Source of the DNA: Saccharofermentans sp.
Lineage (GTDB): Bacteria; Bacillota; Clostridia; Saccharofermentanales; Saccharofermentanaceae
Length of the DNA stretch: 64,000 bases
Assembly: GCA_024688685.1 (NCBI GenBank)
Contig: JAILDX010000017.1
Span: 92,871 to 156,870 of the forward strand
Reading direction: 5' to 3'
Of the stretch, positions 8,377 through 17,214 are shown piece by piece (the first letter of the stretch is position 1; the number at the start of each line of letters is the position of its first letter). Under the pieces are notes generated by a model. The model saw only the letters and a program-made list of their open reading frames with translations, did not search any database and was not told the DNA's origin. The position numbers and the translations under genes are program-made.

Positions 8377-9857
8377 ACATAGCGATGATCAGGTACATCC
8401 TGGGCAAAGTTACCATGATCGTAGGGGTCATCATGCTGATCCCCTGCATCTGTTCAGTATGGTACAGAGAGAAGGAAGGTATCGTGTATATCATCACTTC
8501 CCTTTCCCTTATCCTTTTCGGATTCCTTATTTCCATGTTGAAGCCGAAGAATACGACCATCTATCTGAAGGAAGGTCTTGTTGCGACTTCACTCTCGTGG
8601 ATATTCATGAGTATCTTCGGTGCGATCCCGCTTTGTCTTACCGGAGAGATCCCGGGTTTTATAGATGCACTTTTTGAATCGGTGTCAGGATTTACGACGA
8701 CAGGTGCCAGCATCCTGAGCGATGTTGAAGCACTGTCACACACATCTCTCATGTGGCGTTCCACTACCCACCTTATCGGCGGTATGGGAGTACTCGTTTT
8801 CCTTCTCGCCGTTATCCCTACGAAGGGAGGTTCCCAGGTCAATCTCATGAAGGCGGAGTCTCCCGGACCTACAGTCGGAAAACTCGTTCCGAAGCTGAGA
8901 CAGACAGCAAAGATCCTGTATCTCATCTATATCGGTCTCGTTGTGCTTGAGATCATATTCCTTCTTTGCGGAGGATATACTCTGTTTGAATCTGTTAATA
9001 CTGCTTTCGCCACAGCCGGCACAGGCGGATTCGGAATCAAAAATGACAGTCTCGGAAGCTTCTCGCTGTATGGCAAGTGGGTCGTTGCAGTCTTTATGCT
9101 CCTCTTTGGCGTAAACTTCAACTTCTACTACTTCATAATAATGAGACAGTTCAGGAAGGGCTTTGAGATGAGCGAAGTCCGTGTATACCTTGCGATCATC
9201 GCCGTCTCTACAACAATTATCGCGATCAATATCAGACATCTTTACGAGTCGCTCGGTCTTACGATAACCGATTCGTTCTTCCAGGTCCTGACGGTAATGA
9301 CGACGACCGGTTTCTCGACCACCGACTTCGACCTCTGGCCTACAACATCAAAGCTCATCATGTTCCTTCTGATGTTCTGCGGTGCCTGCGCAGGTTCGAC
9401 CGGCGGCGGTATCAAGGTGTCACGATTCATTATTATCATCAAGACATTAAAGAAAGAGATGAACTCTCTTCTCCACCCGAAGAACATCAAGAAGATACAG
9501 TCAGACGGAAAGACAATAGACCACGATACAGTACGTTCGGTAAACGTTTATTTCGTAGCTTTCACGGTTATATTCGTAATATCTTCTCTGATCGTATCCT
9601 TCGAGGGCTATAACCTCACAACAACATTATCTGCAGTAACTGCAACAATAAACAACATCGGACCGGGTTTTGATGCCGTCGGACCGACATGCAATTTTGG
9701 AGGATTCAACATCCTGTCAAAACTTGTATTTGTATTTGATATGCTTGCAGGAAGACTTGAGATATTCCCGCTCCTTATACTGTTCCATCCGCTGCTCTAC
9801 AAGAACATCTACGCATCAGCAAAGAACGATTATATCGAGCCTATACGATCCAAGTAA
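8373..9857 (+). CDS. trkH: Trk/Ktr potassium uptake membrane subunit TrkH
   Basis: This 494-residue integral membrane protein has about ten or more helices. It shows the K+ selectivity-filter repeats of the TrkH family: SVSGFTTTGASILSD (about residue 105), TAFATAGTGGFG (about 210), TVMTTTGFSTTDF (about 308) and the final loop near TATINNIGPGFDAVG (about 428). CGACAGSTGGGIKVSR (about 335) is another family hallmark. It forms the K+ pore gated by TrkA, encoded immediately upstream with a 4-base overlap. The last 17 bases overlap the 3' end of surE on the opposite strand. Confidence 0.93.
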   Translation: MNIAMIRYILGKVTMIVGVIMLIPCICSVWYREKEGIVYIITSLSLILFGFLISMLKPKNTTIYLKEGLVATSLSWIFMSIFGAIPLCLTGEIPGFIDALFESVSGFTTTGASILSDVEALSHTSLMWRSTTHLIGGMGVLVFLLAVIPTKGGSQVNLMKAESPGPTVGKLVPKLRQTAKILYLIYIGLVVLEIIFLLCGGYTLFESVNTAFATAGTGGFGIKNDSLGSFSLYGKWVVAVFMLLFGVNFNFYYFIIMRQFRKGFEMSEVRVYLAIIAVSTTIIAINIRHLYESLGLTITDSFFQVLTVMTTTGFSTTDFDLWPTTSKLIMFLLMFCGACAGSTGGGIKVSRFIIIIKTLKKEMNSLLHPKNIKKIQSDGKTIDHDTVRSVNVYFVAFTVIFVISSLIVSFEGYNLTTTLSAVTATINNIGPGFDAVGPTCNFGGFNILSKLVFVFDMLAGRLEIFPLLILFHPLLYKNIYASAKNDYIEPIRSK

Positions 9858-10638
9858 TATTACTGTCGTTAATAAACTCAGCAACAGGTTCAGCGATCAC
9901 GGCGGATACGGAAACGTATCCGTCTTCACATGCCTGGTAATCTGAGTCTTCACGTCTTGCGGCTTCCGCATGCACTCCCCAGAATACACTTGTAAAGTCA
10001 GTGTTATTATCTCCGCCAAGAGTGAGCTTCGCAGTTCCGTCGTGCTTCATAAAGCAGCAGTTGGTGATCTTTACGCCTTCAAAGTGGTCGTAATCAAAAG
10101 CATTTACATTAATAAAGATACCGGGCTTATCAGCGACTGAAGAATACCTGACAGAAGGTCTTGTCATGCTGACAAGTGATTCGAGATTATCAAAGACAAA
10201 ATCCGCTAAGGGACCGAAATCCCAGTTTTCTTCCTTCTCCCAGTCTTTATCGCCGGCAAGGTTCAGGCTGACAGCTATAGAAGGTATGCCCATAAGAGTA
10301 GCTTCAGTTGCCGCACTGCATGTTCCTGAATATAGAATATCGGTGCCAAGATTTGGACCGTGATTGATACCTGATACAACAAGATCGATCCTGTCTTCTA
10401 TTAAGTCTGTCTTAAGACCTGCGATAACACAGTCAACAGGGCTTCCTGAACAGGTGAATCTTCTCTCGCTCATCTTCTTATACTGCAGCGGGCTTGCTAT
10501 GTTAACGCTCATACCGCTGCCTGATCTGTTACCCTCAGGAGCGACAATATAAACATTGTGAGCCTGCGACAGCTTCGCTGCTATCGCTTCAATTCCCCAC
10601 GAACCATAACCGTCGTCATTAGTAATAAGAATATTCAT
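9841..10638 (-). CDS. surE: 5'/3'-nucleotidase SurE
   Basis: This protein of 265 residues removes phosphate from nucleoside monophosphates. The metal site is the N-terminal MNILITNDDGYGSWGI (two Asp), and the family block VVSGINHGPNLGTDILYSGTCSAA lies around residue 90. The ATG at 10638 is chosen because AGGTGG lies ten bases upstream; a TTG at 10647 is in frame and would overlap the preceding stop codon. It follows the RlmI-like methyltransferase with a 5-base gap, so it is co-transcribed with aroK and that gene. The 3' end overlaps trkH tail to tail. Confidence 0.92.
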   Translation of the reverse strand: MNILITNDDGYGSWGIEAIAAKLSQAHNVYIVAPEGNRSGSGMSVNIASPLQYKKMSERRFTCSGSPVDCVIAGLKTDLIEDRIDLVVSGINHGPNLGTDILYSGTCSAATEATLMGIPSIAVSLNLAGDKDWEKEENWDFGPLADFVFDNLESLVSMTRPSVRYSSVADKPGIFINVNAFDYDHFEGVKITNCCFMKHDGTAKLTLGGDNNTDFTSVFWGVHAEAARREDSDYQACEDGYVSVSAVIAEPVAEFINDSNITWIV

Positions 10639-10643
10639 TATAA

Positions 10644-11870
10644 TCAAACCACCTGCAATAAATAGAACTTAAGATAATCTGTCTCATCGATATTCATAGA
10701 TACGGGATGATCAGGAGAAGCTCTCCTCTCCTCTATCAGCTTCAGACTTCTTCCGGAATCTCTCGCTGCTGATATTAACATCTTTCTGAAATCTTCGCTA
10801 CGCATAAAATGCGAACATGAGCATGTTGCAAGATATCCGCCCCTCGGCAGGAGCTTCATTGCCCTGTAATTGATCTCCTTATATCCGCGTGCCGCATTGC
10901 CTGCAGTTGATCTGCTCTTGGTAAATGCCGGCGGGTCAAGGATTATGAAATCATACCTGTATCCGCTCTTTCCTGAAGCAAGTTCAGGCAGCAGATCAAA
11001 TACATCAGCACACATGAAATCCATCCTGTCATCAAGGTGATTGATCCCGGCATTATGCTTTGCCATATCGACAGCAGTCTGCGAGACATCAACACATGTA
11101 ACGTGCACAGCACCACCCTTTGCGGCATTAAGACCAAACGATCCGGTATGTGTAAAACAATCCAGGACCGTCTTGCCTTCAGCGATCTTTGCCACCTGAA
11201 GCCTGTTGTATTTCTGGTCAAGAAAGAAACCCGTCTTCTGCCCTTCACAGACATCAACCGTATAGATTATCCCGTTCTCACATATCTCAGTCCTCGGGTC
11301 GCCGGTGTGCTCTGAACCATACCAGTCCTTATACTGTTCGAGACCTTCCTTAAGCCTGAGTGCGCTCTCGTTGCGTTCATAAATACCGCGTATCGCAACT
11401 CCGTCCCTGCCAAGCTCACTGATCAGGGCGCTGTAAATAACATCCTTGATCTTCTCTGTTCCGTATGAAGATATCTCGACAGATATCAGGTCATTATATC
11501 TGTCAACGGTGAGTCCCGGGAAACCGTCTGATTCACCGTGAATGAGCCTGCAGCAGGAATAATCATCACCCATTACCGTCTTACGGTAATCAAGCGCATA
11601 CCGGACTCTCCTTCTCCAGAAGTCCTCACCGAAAGTCTCATTTGCATTATTGCTGAGAATACGGACTCTTATCTTGCTGTTCCTGCTGACAAAACCCGAT
11701 CCCAGATAACTTCCGCCTGAACTTACCACATCAACGATGGAACCGTTCTCAATATCATCGTTATAACCGTCAGTAATCTCTGCATCGTAAACCCAGGGGT
11801 GGCCTCTCCTGATTGCTGTCTCCCCCTTTTTTGTTACTGTGAGCCTGATAAGATCACGTTCTTTCTTCAT
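10644..11870 (-). CDS. Class I SAM-dependent rRNA methyltransferase, RlmI/RlmK type
   Basis: This 408-residue protein has an N-terminal PUA domain (about residues 8-90: VTKKGETAIRRGHPWVYDAEI, GSIVDVVSSGGSYLGSGF), a middle EEHEE-like region, and a C-terminal Rossmann methyltransferase. The SAM loop is VLDCFTHTGSFGLNAAKGG and the catalytic motif is FIILDPPAFTKSR. It most likely makes 5-methylcytidine in 23S rRNA. The ATG at 11870 has GGGTG nine bases upstream; a GTG at 11882 is an alternative. It overlaps the end of shikimate kinase by 17 bases and precedes surE, so aroK-rlmI-surE form one operon. Confidence 0.85.
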   Translation of the reverse strand: MKKERDLIRLTVTKKGETAIRRGHPWVYDAEITDGYNDDIENGSIVDVVSSGGSYLGSGFVSRNSKIRVRILSNNANETFGEDFWRRRVRYALDYRKTVMGDDYSCCRLIHGESDGFPGLTVDRYNDLISVEISSYGTEKIKDVIYSALISELGRDGVAIRGIYERNESALRLKEGLEQYKDWYGSEHTGDPRTEICENGIIYTVDVCEGQKTGFFLDQKYNRLQVAKIAEGKTVLDCFTHTGSFGLNAAKGGAVHVTCVDVSQTAVDMAKHNAGINHLDDRMDFMCADVFDLLPELASGKSGYRYDFIILDPPAFTKSRSTAGNAARGYKEINYRAMKLLPRGGYLATCSCSHFMRSEDFRKMLISAARDSGRSLKLIEERRASPDHPVSMNIDETDYLKFYLLQVV

Positions 11871-12390
11871 ATTCAGTAACACCCTTTACTATCTGACTGA
11901 CTATCGTCCTCCGGCTCTTTCTGCCCTGATCGATCCTGACATCACAATACTTGTAATACAAAGGTTCACGCACCATGTAAAGCTCCATGAGTGCCGCTTC
12001 CCTGTCCTGATTCTCAGGCGAGATTATACCACGCGATTCAAAGTTCCACAGTCTTTTACTCAGCATCGGCAGATCACAGTCAAGGAATACTACGGTACCG
12101 ATCTTCTTAAGATGCATCATGGCATCCGGATAGAGGACAGCACTTCCGCCGGTCGAAATAACCATGGGTTCATCCGGAATCTTCAACTCTTTAAGAAAAG
12201 ATTCTTCCTGCTTCGCAAGATCATCTCTTCCAAACATATCGATGAAATCCTGAAGTGTCATCCCGAGCTTATCCTTCAGAAGATCATCAGTATCTGCAAA
12301 CTTCATTCCGCAATCGGAAGACAACAGCCTTCCGATCGTAGACTTGCCACACCCCGGCATTCCTATGAGAATAATAGATCTTCCAAACAT
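11854..12390 (-). CDS. aroK: Shikimate kinase
   Basis: This 178-residue P-loop kinase phosphorylates shikimate in aromatic amino acid synthesis. The Walker A is LIGMPGCGKSTIGRLL (about residues 8-23). The substrate Asp pair is in KFADTDDLLKDKLG (about 30-43), and a short glycine loop VISTGGSAVL (about 77-86) corresponds to the usual GGG motif. The C-terminal REPLYYKYCDVRID is typical. The lid reads FESRGIISPENQD instead of the usual RPLL, and the glycine loop is GGS, so it is somewhat divergent, and a related small-molecule kinase cannot be excluded. No other shikimate pathway gene is in the window. Confidence 0.8.
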   Translation of the reverse strand: MFGRSIILIGMPGCGKSTIGRLLSSDCGMKFADTDDLLKDKLGMTLQDFIDMFGRDDLAKQEESFLKELKIPDEPMVISTGGSAVLYPDAMMHLKKIGTVVFLDCDLPMLSKRLWNFESRGIISPENQDREAALMELYMVREPLYYKYCDVRIDQGRKSRRTIVSQIVKGVTEYEERT

Positions 12391-12432
12391 CCGTGAACAC
12401 GCTTCCTAATGCATCATATGCCTCATAGTATA

Positions 12433-13164
12433 TCATACTGCCACGTACCACATGCGCTCCATTCTGTCAGCTCCGTGTCCGATAAACCTGTACGGAGTCG
12501 AACAGTATCTTCCCTCTCTCAGATAAGTCCACAGTTCATCGCAGATCCTGCTGATGTCGTTCTTCGCCTGCAGCGTAAGATTCCTTATATCAACAATGTC
12601 ATCCGTCTCCTCGTGCTTATAGAGGACCATGTTGTGTCTCCTGTCGTAGATCATAAGGTCCGCATAATCAGTCTTTCTGATAATATCCGTCTTCATAACC
12701 GGCAGCACATAATTGCGCGGTTCGATCGAAGCCGTTAGTATGTTGTTATGCTTCATAAACTCTGTGGACACGAAATACGACTGCTCCTCACGGTACAGAT
12801 CAAGGATAGCCGCATGGAGTCTCGACACTGCCAGATCATCATAATCATCGGCAACAGACGCACCGAACTTTATCCCCTTGGCGATAAAACTGATAAGCAG
12901 CTTCTCCCTGTCAGGCAGTGCTGTCAGAAATCCGTCGGTCACCATCTGCTGCATCTGCGCACTTGTTCTGTTCCCGATAAACTTGTTCATCTCGGAAGCG
13001 ATCCTGAGATCAGTCCTGACATAGAGCATATCATCCCCAGTATCAGTCCCTTCCGAAACATATATCATCTCAGGGACCACCCTCAGGTTAATACACTTTA
13101 CCGCAACGCAGAGAAAGCCTTCAAAAGTGCCGTCATATGCAAATCTCCTGTATGTTCCGTTCAT
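12433..13164 (-). CDS. TIGR03915/DUF4130 family protein (probable DNA metabolism), without its usual partner
   Basis: This 243-residue protein begins MNGTYRRFAYDGTFEGFLCV, the typical opening of TIGR03915. It continues with the conserved centre (FLTALPDREKLLISFIAKGIKFG) and the domain FVSTEFMKHNNILTASIEP followed by PVMKTDIIRKTDYADLMIYD. Members are usually next to a radical SAM protein (TIGR03916) and the pair is thought to act on nucleic acids, possibly like a uracil glycosylase. Here the partner is absent from the window and the C terminus ends about where the extra C-terminal tail of other members would begin. The ATG at 13164 follows GGGGAGGTAAATATC; the open frame extends further upstream but has no better start. 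Confidence 0.75.
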   Translation of the reverse strand: MNGTYRRFAYDGTFEGFLCVAVKCINLRVVPEMIYVSEGTDTGDDMLYVRTDLRIASEMNKFIGNRTSAQMQQMVTDGFLTALPDREKLLISFIAKGIKFGASVADDYDDLAVSRLHAAILDLYREEQSYFVSTEFMKHNNILTASIEPRNYVLPVMKTDIIRKTDYADLMIYDRRHNMVLYKHEETDDIVDIRNLTLQAKNDISRICDELWTYLREGRYCSTPYRFIGHGADRMERMWYVAV

Positions 13165-13257
13165 GATATTTACCTCCCCGGTCAGATGTGTGTGTATTCT
13201 ATCACGCGAACAACTGTTTGTAAATATCACTCCAGTCCCATAAATAGGACGCTCCAA

Positions 13258-13290
13258 CAAAAAACTGCCCCGCCTTCCGGCGGAGCAGTT
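13258..13290 (-). terminator. Intrinsic terminator of the lipoprotein gene at 13319
   Basis: On the minus strand AACTGCTCCGCC, a GGAA loop and GGCGGGGCAGTT form a 12-bp stem with one mismatch, followed by TTTTTTGTTGG. It lies 28 bases after the lipoprotein stop codon and before the TIGR03915 gene. Confidence 0.85.
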
Positions 13291-13318
13291 CAAAATCCAT
13301 ATAATCCAAAAACTATTA

Positions 13319-13858
13319 TCAGGGCTTAGGATATCCGATAGCTGAAAGCATTGCGTCGATATCTTCCATATCGCTCGACTTGTTGCTGTTTGCCATAACG
13401 ATAACGATCGTGTTCTCCTTAAGGAAGATACCGCCGTAGCACTTACCGTCCATGAAATCATCGTTGTCGCTGTCGCCGTCTACAAGGATATAACCTGTAG
13501 CACCGCTCTCGCTGTACATCTTCTTGTATGTGCCGTCAAAATCCTCGTCATTAACGGTATCTTCGAACTCGTCGTAGATATCTTCAAAATAATCAACTGC
13601 ATCCTCAACTTCATCGAACTCGATGAAAGCATATCTGCACTTGTCGTCAACAGCATAAATCTCGTGCTTTGTATCACTGCCGTTTACCGTGCTGTTCTTA
13701 TACTCTGTGTAATCCTCTTCATCCATCTTGAGAGCATCTTCAAGAGCAGACTTAAACTCCTTGTGTGTGATCAGATTGAAGCTGGCGCATCCTGCGATCG
13801 ACATCATCATTGAGCCTGCAAGAGCAACAGAAACAATACCCTTTGTCAGTTTCTTCAT
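13319..13858 (-). CDS. Small acidic lipoprotein of unknown function
   Basis: This 179-residue protein has a signal peptide and lipobox (MKKLTKGIVSVALAG, then SIAGC; Cys27), so it should be anchored outside the membrane. The mature part is very acidic with many Asp, Glu and Tyr (DAVDYFEDIYDEFEDTVNDE) and no recognisable catalytic motif. The layout, including a conserved Gly-Ala-Thr-Gly-Tyr strand followed by Asp-rich loop, suggests a small periplasmic-type sensor or structural fold, but I do not recognise a family. The start is set by GGAAGGCGAAG upstream. It is monocistronic with its own terminator and is divergent from the CPBP protease gene. Confidence 0.75.
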   Translation of the reverse strand: MKKLTKGIVSVALAGSMMMSIAGCASFNLITHKEFKSALEDALKMDEEDYTEYKNSTVNGSDTKHEIYAVDDKCRYAFIEFDEVEDAVDYFEDIYDEFEDTVNDEDFDGTYKKMYSESGATGYILVDGDSDNDDFMDGKCYGGIFLKENTIVIVMANSNKSSDMEDIDAMLSAIGYPKP

Positions 13859-13888
13859 ATCTTCGCCTTCCTTTACAATTGAGTTTTT

Positions 13889-13918
13889 ATATGGAATAAT
13901 TCGCCATATGGAATAATT
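13889..13918. repeat. Two perfect 13-bp direct repeats between divergent genes
   Basis: ATATGGAATAATT occurs at 13889-13901 and again at 13906-13918, a spacing of 17 bases. The pair lies in the 109-base region between the lipoprotein gene and the CPBP protease gene, where the promoters of both must be. It could be a tandem regulator-binding site or a promoter duplication. Confidence 0.5.
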
Positions 13919-13967
13919 ATTGCACAACAGAGTGCTTTTTTCAATTTGTTTATAAGGGGTATTTGGT

Positions 13968-14930
13968 ATGGTACAGCTTACTACGCAGAGCAGGTGGCAG
14001 CCTTGGAAGGGCGCCTTATTTGTTGCCTTCATTCTGTTTTTGATATTGGTTCCGGGCAGGCTGCTTCAGTCATGGCTCGGCGTATACGGACTCATTCTCT
14101 CGGAGTTTCTTCTGCTTGCCGTTTCAGTCGGATATACACTTCTTCAGAAGACTCCGCTCAAGGAGGTATTTCCTGTAAAGAAGCCGTCACTGAGAGACGT
14201 ATTCGGAACTCTCATACTGTGGGGCGGTGTATTCCCTTTCGGATACATGAGCATTTATCTCGCGGCGATCATAATGCCTGATTATTTCACAAAGATAATG
14301 AGTCATCTTGAGGATGCACTGACAGGTGACGGCCTTGTCTCCCTCTTTGTAGTTGCGATAATGGCACCCATCTGTGAGGAAGCCATGGAGCGCGGTGCGG
14401 TTCTGTCGCATTTCCGTTCCCTGAAGCATGAGTGGCTGATCGTGTTGATCGTCGGAGTCTGTTTCGGGATACATCATACGGATGGCGTAAGGTTTATGAA
14501 TACTGCGATCATGGGCGGCGCGATGGCGTATCTGATGGTAAAGAAAAACAATATGCTCCTGCCGTGGATGGTCCACTTTGCGACCAATTCCATAAGCGGT
14601 GTGCTGTCGACCATTATCAAGATGCCTAAAGACAGTGATCTGATGCAGCAGGCAGCAAATCAGGTAAGCAGACCCGCATCGCTCGGAGTATGCATGATAT
14701 TCTTCTTCGCAGCTCCGTTCCTGGCAGTTACCGGTGCTCTTCTGCTGTCGCCCAAGCCCGACAGGACTGCCACACCCGAAGAGCGCAAGATGAGATCAAA
14801 AAAGATCAGCCGCAATTACCTTATAGCAACTGCGGCCGCATCATTTCTTCTTATAGTCGGAGCGATTCTCGTCTTAACTGACAGCTCCGTGAAAGACATC
14901 TTTGCAAACAGTCTTCAGGCATCAAGATAA
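13968..14930 (+). CDS. CPBP-family intramembrane metalloprotease
   Basis: This 320-residue membrane protein has about eight helices. It contains the CPBP/Abi motifs: motif 1 APICEEAMERGAVLSHFR (about residues 130-147, Glu-Glu and Arg), motif 2 VCFGIHHTDGVRF (about 165-177, catalytic His) and motif 3 LPWMVHFATNS (about 203-213, His and Asn). Such proteases act in prenyl-protein-like processing, bacteriocin immunity or stress signalling; the substrate cannot be inferred. The second Glu is followed by AMER rather than the common ELLFRG. The gene stands alone, converging on trxB with a 9-base overlap. Confidence 0.85.
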   Translation: MVQLTTQSRWQPWKGALFVAFILFLILVPGRLLQSWLGVYGLILSEFLLLAVSVGYTLLQKTPLKEVFPVKKPSLRDVFGTLILWGGVFPFGYMSIYLAAIIMPDYFTKIMSHLEDALTGDGLVSLFVVAIMAPICEEAMERGAVLSHFRSLKHEWLIVLIVGVCFGIHHTDGVRFMNTAIMGGAMAYLMVKKNNMLLPWMVHFATNSISGVLSTIIKMPKDSDLMQQAANQVSRPASLGVCMIFFFAAPFLAVTGALLLSPKPDRTATPEERKMRSKKISRNYLIATAAASFLLIVGAILVLTDSSVKDIFANSLQASR

Positions 14931-15833
14931 GCTTCTTGCAAACTCACATGCAGCAAGTGCTGCGACTGCACCGTCTGCAGCTGCCGTGGTGAGCTGTCTT
15001 ACTGACTTTGTCCTTCCGTCACCTGCAACGAAGATTCCCTTCGCACTTGTTTTGCAGTCCTCTCCTGCGACAATATATCCGTCCTGCTGATCAACGATAT
15101 TTGCAAAAGGCGCTGCCGCCGGGATCTGACCGATGGCGATGAAGAGCGCATCAACATCGATCATGCGTTCTCTGCCCGTGGAAACATCCGAAACCGCAAT
15201 AGCCGTGAGCTTGCTGTCACCCTTGAGCCCCGTAACTATGGCAGGCGTAACTGTCTCTATCACGGGATTGCTCTTTGCAGAATTGACCAGAGTCTCCTCC
15301 GCGCGGAACTGGTTGCGTCTGTGAACGAGATAGACCTTGCTCGCCAGATTTGCCAGATAGAGCGCATCTTCCACAGCAGTATTTCCGCCTCCGAAAACAG
15401 CGACTTCCTTACCCTTGAAAAATGCTCCGTCACATGTCGCGCAATAAGATATTCCGTGACCTGTAAGCCTCTCCTCATTCTCTATTCCGATGTGCCTGTT
15501 CTTCGCACCCGTCGCAATGATGACAGCCTTCGCATGCTCGCTGCTGTATTCGCTTCTTACTGTAAAACCTGTCTCCGCATCTCCTTCGATCGCAACCACG
15601 GGCTCGAACTTCACCTTCGCCCCGAGATCCTTCATCTGGTTATAAAGATTCTCCGCGAAATCGAATCCCGATATCTTCTGTATAGCAGGATAATTCTCAA
15701 CCTCAGGCGTATTCACGATCTGTCCGCCGTACATATTCCCCTCGAAAACGACAGTCTCCATACCGGCTCTTCTCGCATATATTGCAGCCGACATTCCTGC
15801 GGGACCCGCACCGATGATAACTATATCAGCCAT
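14922..15833 (-). CDS. trxB: Thioredoxin reductase
   Basis: This 303-residue flavoprotein transfers electrons from NADPH to thioredoxin. The FAD-binding loop is VIIGAGPAGMSAAIYA at the N terminus. The redox-active site is SYCATCDGAFF (about residue 135), the NADPH loop is VFGGGNTAVEDALYL (about 155), and the C-terminal FAD motif is GIFVAGDGRTKSVRQLTTAA. The ATG at 15833 is chosen because GGAGG lies six bases upstream; the ATG at 15839 would directly abut it. It overlaps the end of the thioesterase gene and is the last gene of the mrp-thioesterase-trxB operon. Confidence 0.95.
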   Translation of the reverse strand: MADIVIIGAGPAGMSAAIYARRAGMETVVFEGNMYGGQIVNTPEVENYPAIQKISGFDFAENLYNQMKDLGAKVKFEPVVAIEGDAETGFTVRSEYSSEHAKAVIIATGAKNRHIGIENEERLTGHGISYCATCDGAFFKGKEVAVFGGGNTAVEDALYLANLASKVYLVHRRNQFRAEETLVNSAKSNPVIETVTPAIVTGLKGDSKLTAIAVSDVSTGRERMIDVDALFIAIGQIPAAAPFANIVDQQDGYIVAGEDCKTSAKGIFVAGDGRTKSVRQLTTAAADGAVAALAACEFARSLS

Positions 15834-16257
15834 TGTCATCCTCCAACATCTTTATAAGTGTATTATACCTGTCGGGTGCCACTTTCTTAAGTGATATTAC
15901 ATTCCCCTCAGGATTGATGAAACAGTGCTTGCTCTTTCCTGTGCACCTGAGCTGTCCCGTCGCCTTGTCAGTAACCTCATATGAGAGCGACAGCCTGACA
16001 CCGGAATAATCGGTAAGCCTTACGCTGATGACCACCGTATCCTGGAAATAACTCATGTTCTTATAGTTCGCTTCAACAGCCAGAACAGGACTAATTATTC
16101 CCATCTTCTCCGACTCCTTATATCCAAGACCTATCTCATCGAAAAAGTGGATCCTCGCCTCCTCAAACCACCTTATATAGTTCGAATGATGTGCGATCCC
16201 CATCTGATCAGTCTCATAATACTGGACTACGTGCTCGTATGATATTGCTTCACTCAT
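15826..16257 (-). CDS. Acyl-CoA thioesterase, 4HBT hotdog fold (YbgC/FadM type)
   Basis: This 143-residue single hotdog domain has the family signature VVQYYETDQMGIAHHSNYIR followed by WFEEAR (about residues 10-36), in which the Asp in ETDQMG is the catalytic residue. It hydrolyses acyl-CoA thioesters; the chain length cannot be told from sequence. It sits two bases after mrp and its last bases overlap the start of trxB, so all three are translated from one message. Confidence 0.88.
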   Translation of the reverse strand: MSEAISYEHVVQYYETDQMGIAHHSNYIRWFEEARIHFFDEIGLGYKESEKMGIISPVLAVEANYKNMSYFQDTVVISVRLTDYSGVRLSLSYEVTDKATGQLRCTGKSKHCFINPEGNVISLKKVAPDRYNTLIKMLEDDNG

Positions 16258-16259
16258 TC

Positions 16260-17081
16260 TTACAGCTCCATGATCGTCTTTACTGTGTTATCAAGTATGT
16301 TCAGGTCAAGCTCTTCCGTCCTGCCGCTGTCAACAAGCGCCGTTGCGTCAGCATCCAGAGGAAGCTCATCGAGAATGGAAAGTCCTGTCTTCTCCGAAAC
16401 AGCTTTTACAGGATCGCCATTGCCGTAAAGCCTGATGATCTCATCGCAGTGAGGACACTTGATATAGCTCATATTCTCTACGAGTCCGAGTATCCTGATA
16501 TTCATCTTCTGAGCCATGTTCAGAGCCTTCGTAACGATCATTGAAACAAGATCCTGAGGCGTCGAAACAAAGATAAGACCATCTACCGGTATCGACTGGA
16601 ACACCGTAAGCGGAACATCGCCTGTGCCCGGGGGCATATCGATGAGCAGAACGTCCAGTGTTCCCCACTCAACGTCAGTCCAGAACTGCTGGATAACACC
16701 GGCGATAACGGGACCGCGCCAGATTACCGGCTCGCCCTCGTCCTTGAGGAGCAGATTAAGGCTTACAACCTTGATGCCGTCCTTTGTCTCCATGGGAACG
16801 ATCTTATTGTCCTCCGTTCCGCTGAGCATACCCTTAAGACCAAATGATCTCGGTATTGAAGGACCAGTTATATCGGCATCCATGATACCGACCTTATATC
16901 CCTGCTTTGCGAGTTTTGAAGCGATAACAGAAGTGACAAATGACTTGCCGACTCCGCCCTTGCCGCTGGCTACGCCTATGACTCTCTTTATATTAGGATT
17001 TGTTTTCTGATTGCGTGAAGGACATGAGTCCTGTGAAGTGCATCCGTTCTTTGACGGACATGAATCGCATGCTGATGACAT
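16260..17081 (-). CDS. Mrp/NBP35-type ATP-binding iron-sulfur carrier
   Basis: This 273-residue protein has an N-terminal Cys cluster (CDSCPSKNGCTSQDSC, residues about 5-20) that can hold an Fe-S cluster as in NBP35. A deviant Walker A follows (VASGKGGVGKSFVTS, about 37-51), then the switch region DADITGPSIPRSFG and LLIDMPPGTGDV. A CxxC pair (IKCPHCDEI) near residue 208 matches the dimer-bridging cluster site of Mrp proteins. It transfers Fe-S clusters to apo-enzymes. It is the first gene of the operon with the thioesterase and trxB and is divergent from the TPM-like gene. Confidence 0.9.
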   Translation of the reverse strand: MSSACDSCPSKNGCTSQDSCPSRNQKTNPNIKRVIGVASGKGGVGKSFVTSVIASKLAKQGYKVGIMDADITGPSIPRSFGLKGMLSGTEDNKIVPMETKDGIKVVSLNLLLKDEGEPVIWRGPVIAGVIQQFWTDVEWGTLDVLLIDMPPGTGDVPLTVFQSIPVDGLIFVSTPQDLVSMIVTKALNMAQKMNIRILGLVENMSYIKCPHCDEIIRLYGNGDPVKAVSEKTGLSILDELPLDADATALVDSGRTEELDLNILDNTVKTIMEL

Positions 17082-17214
17082 ATATTACCTCCTGAATAAT
17101 CCTAATTATATATATCACAAACTCCATATGTTTGGCAAAGACATGGCATTGTGTTTTTTGCCTTATTTTTTTATACTGAAAAAAATCCATCTAAAGAAAA
17201 AGGAGAGTAATGCC

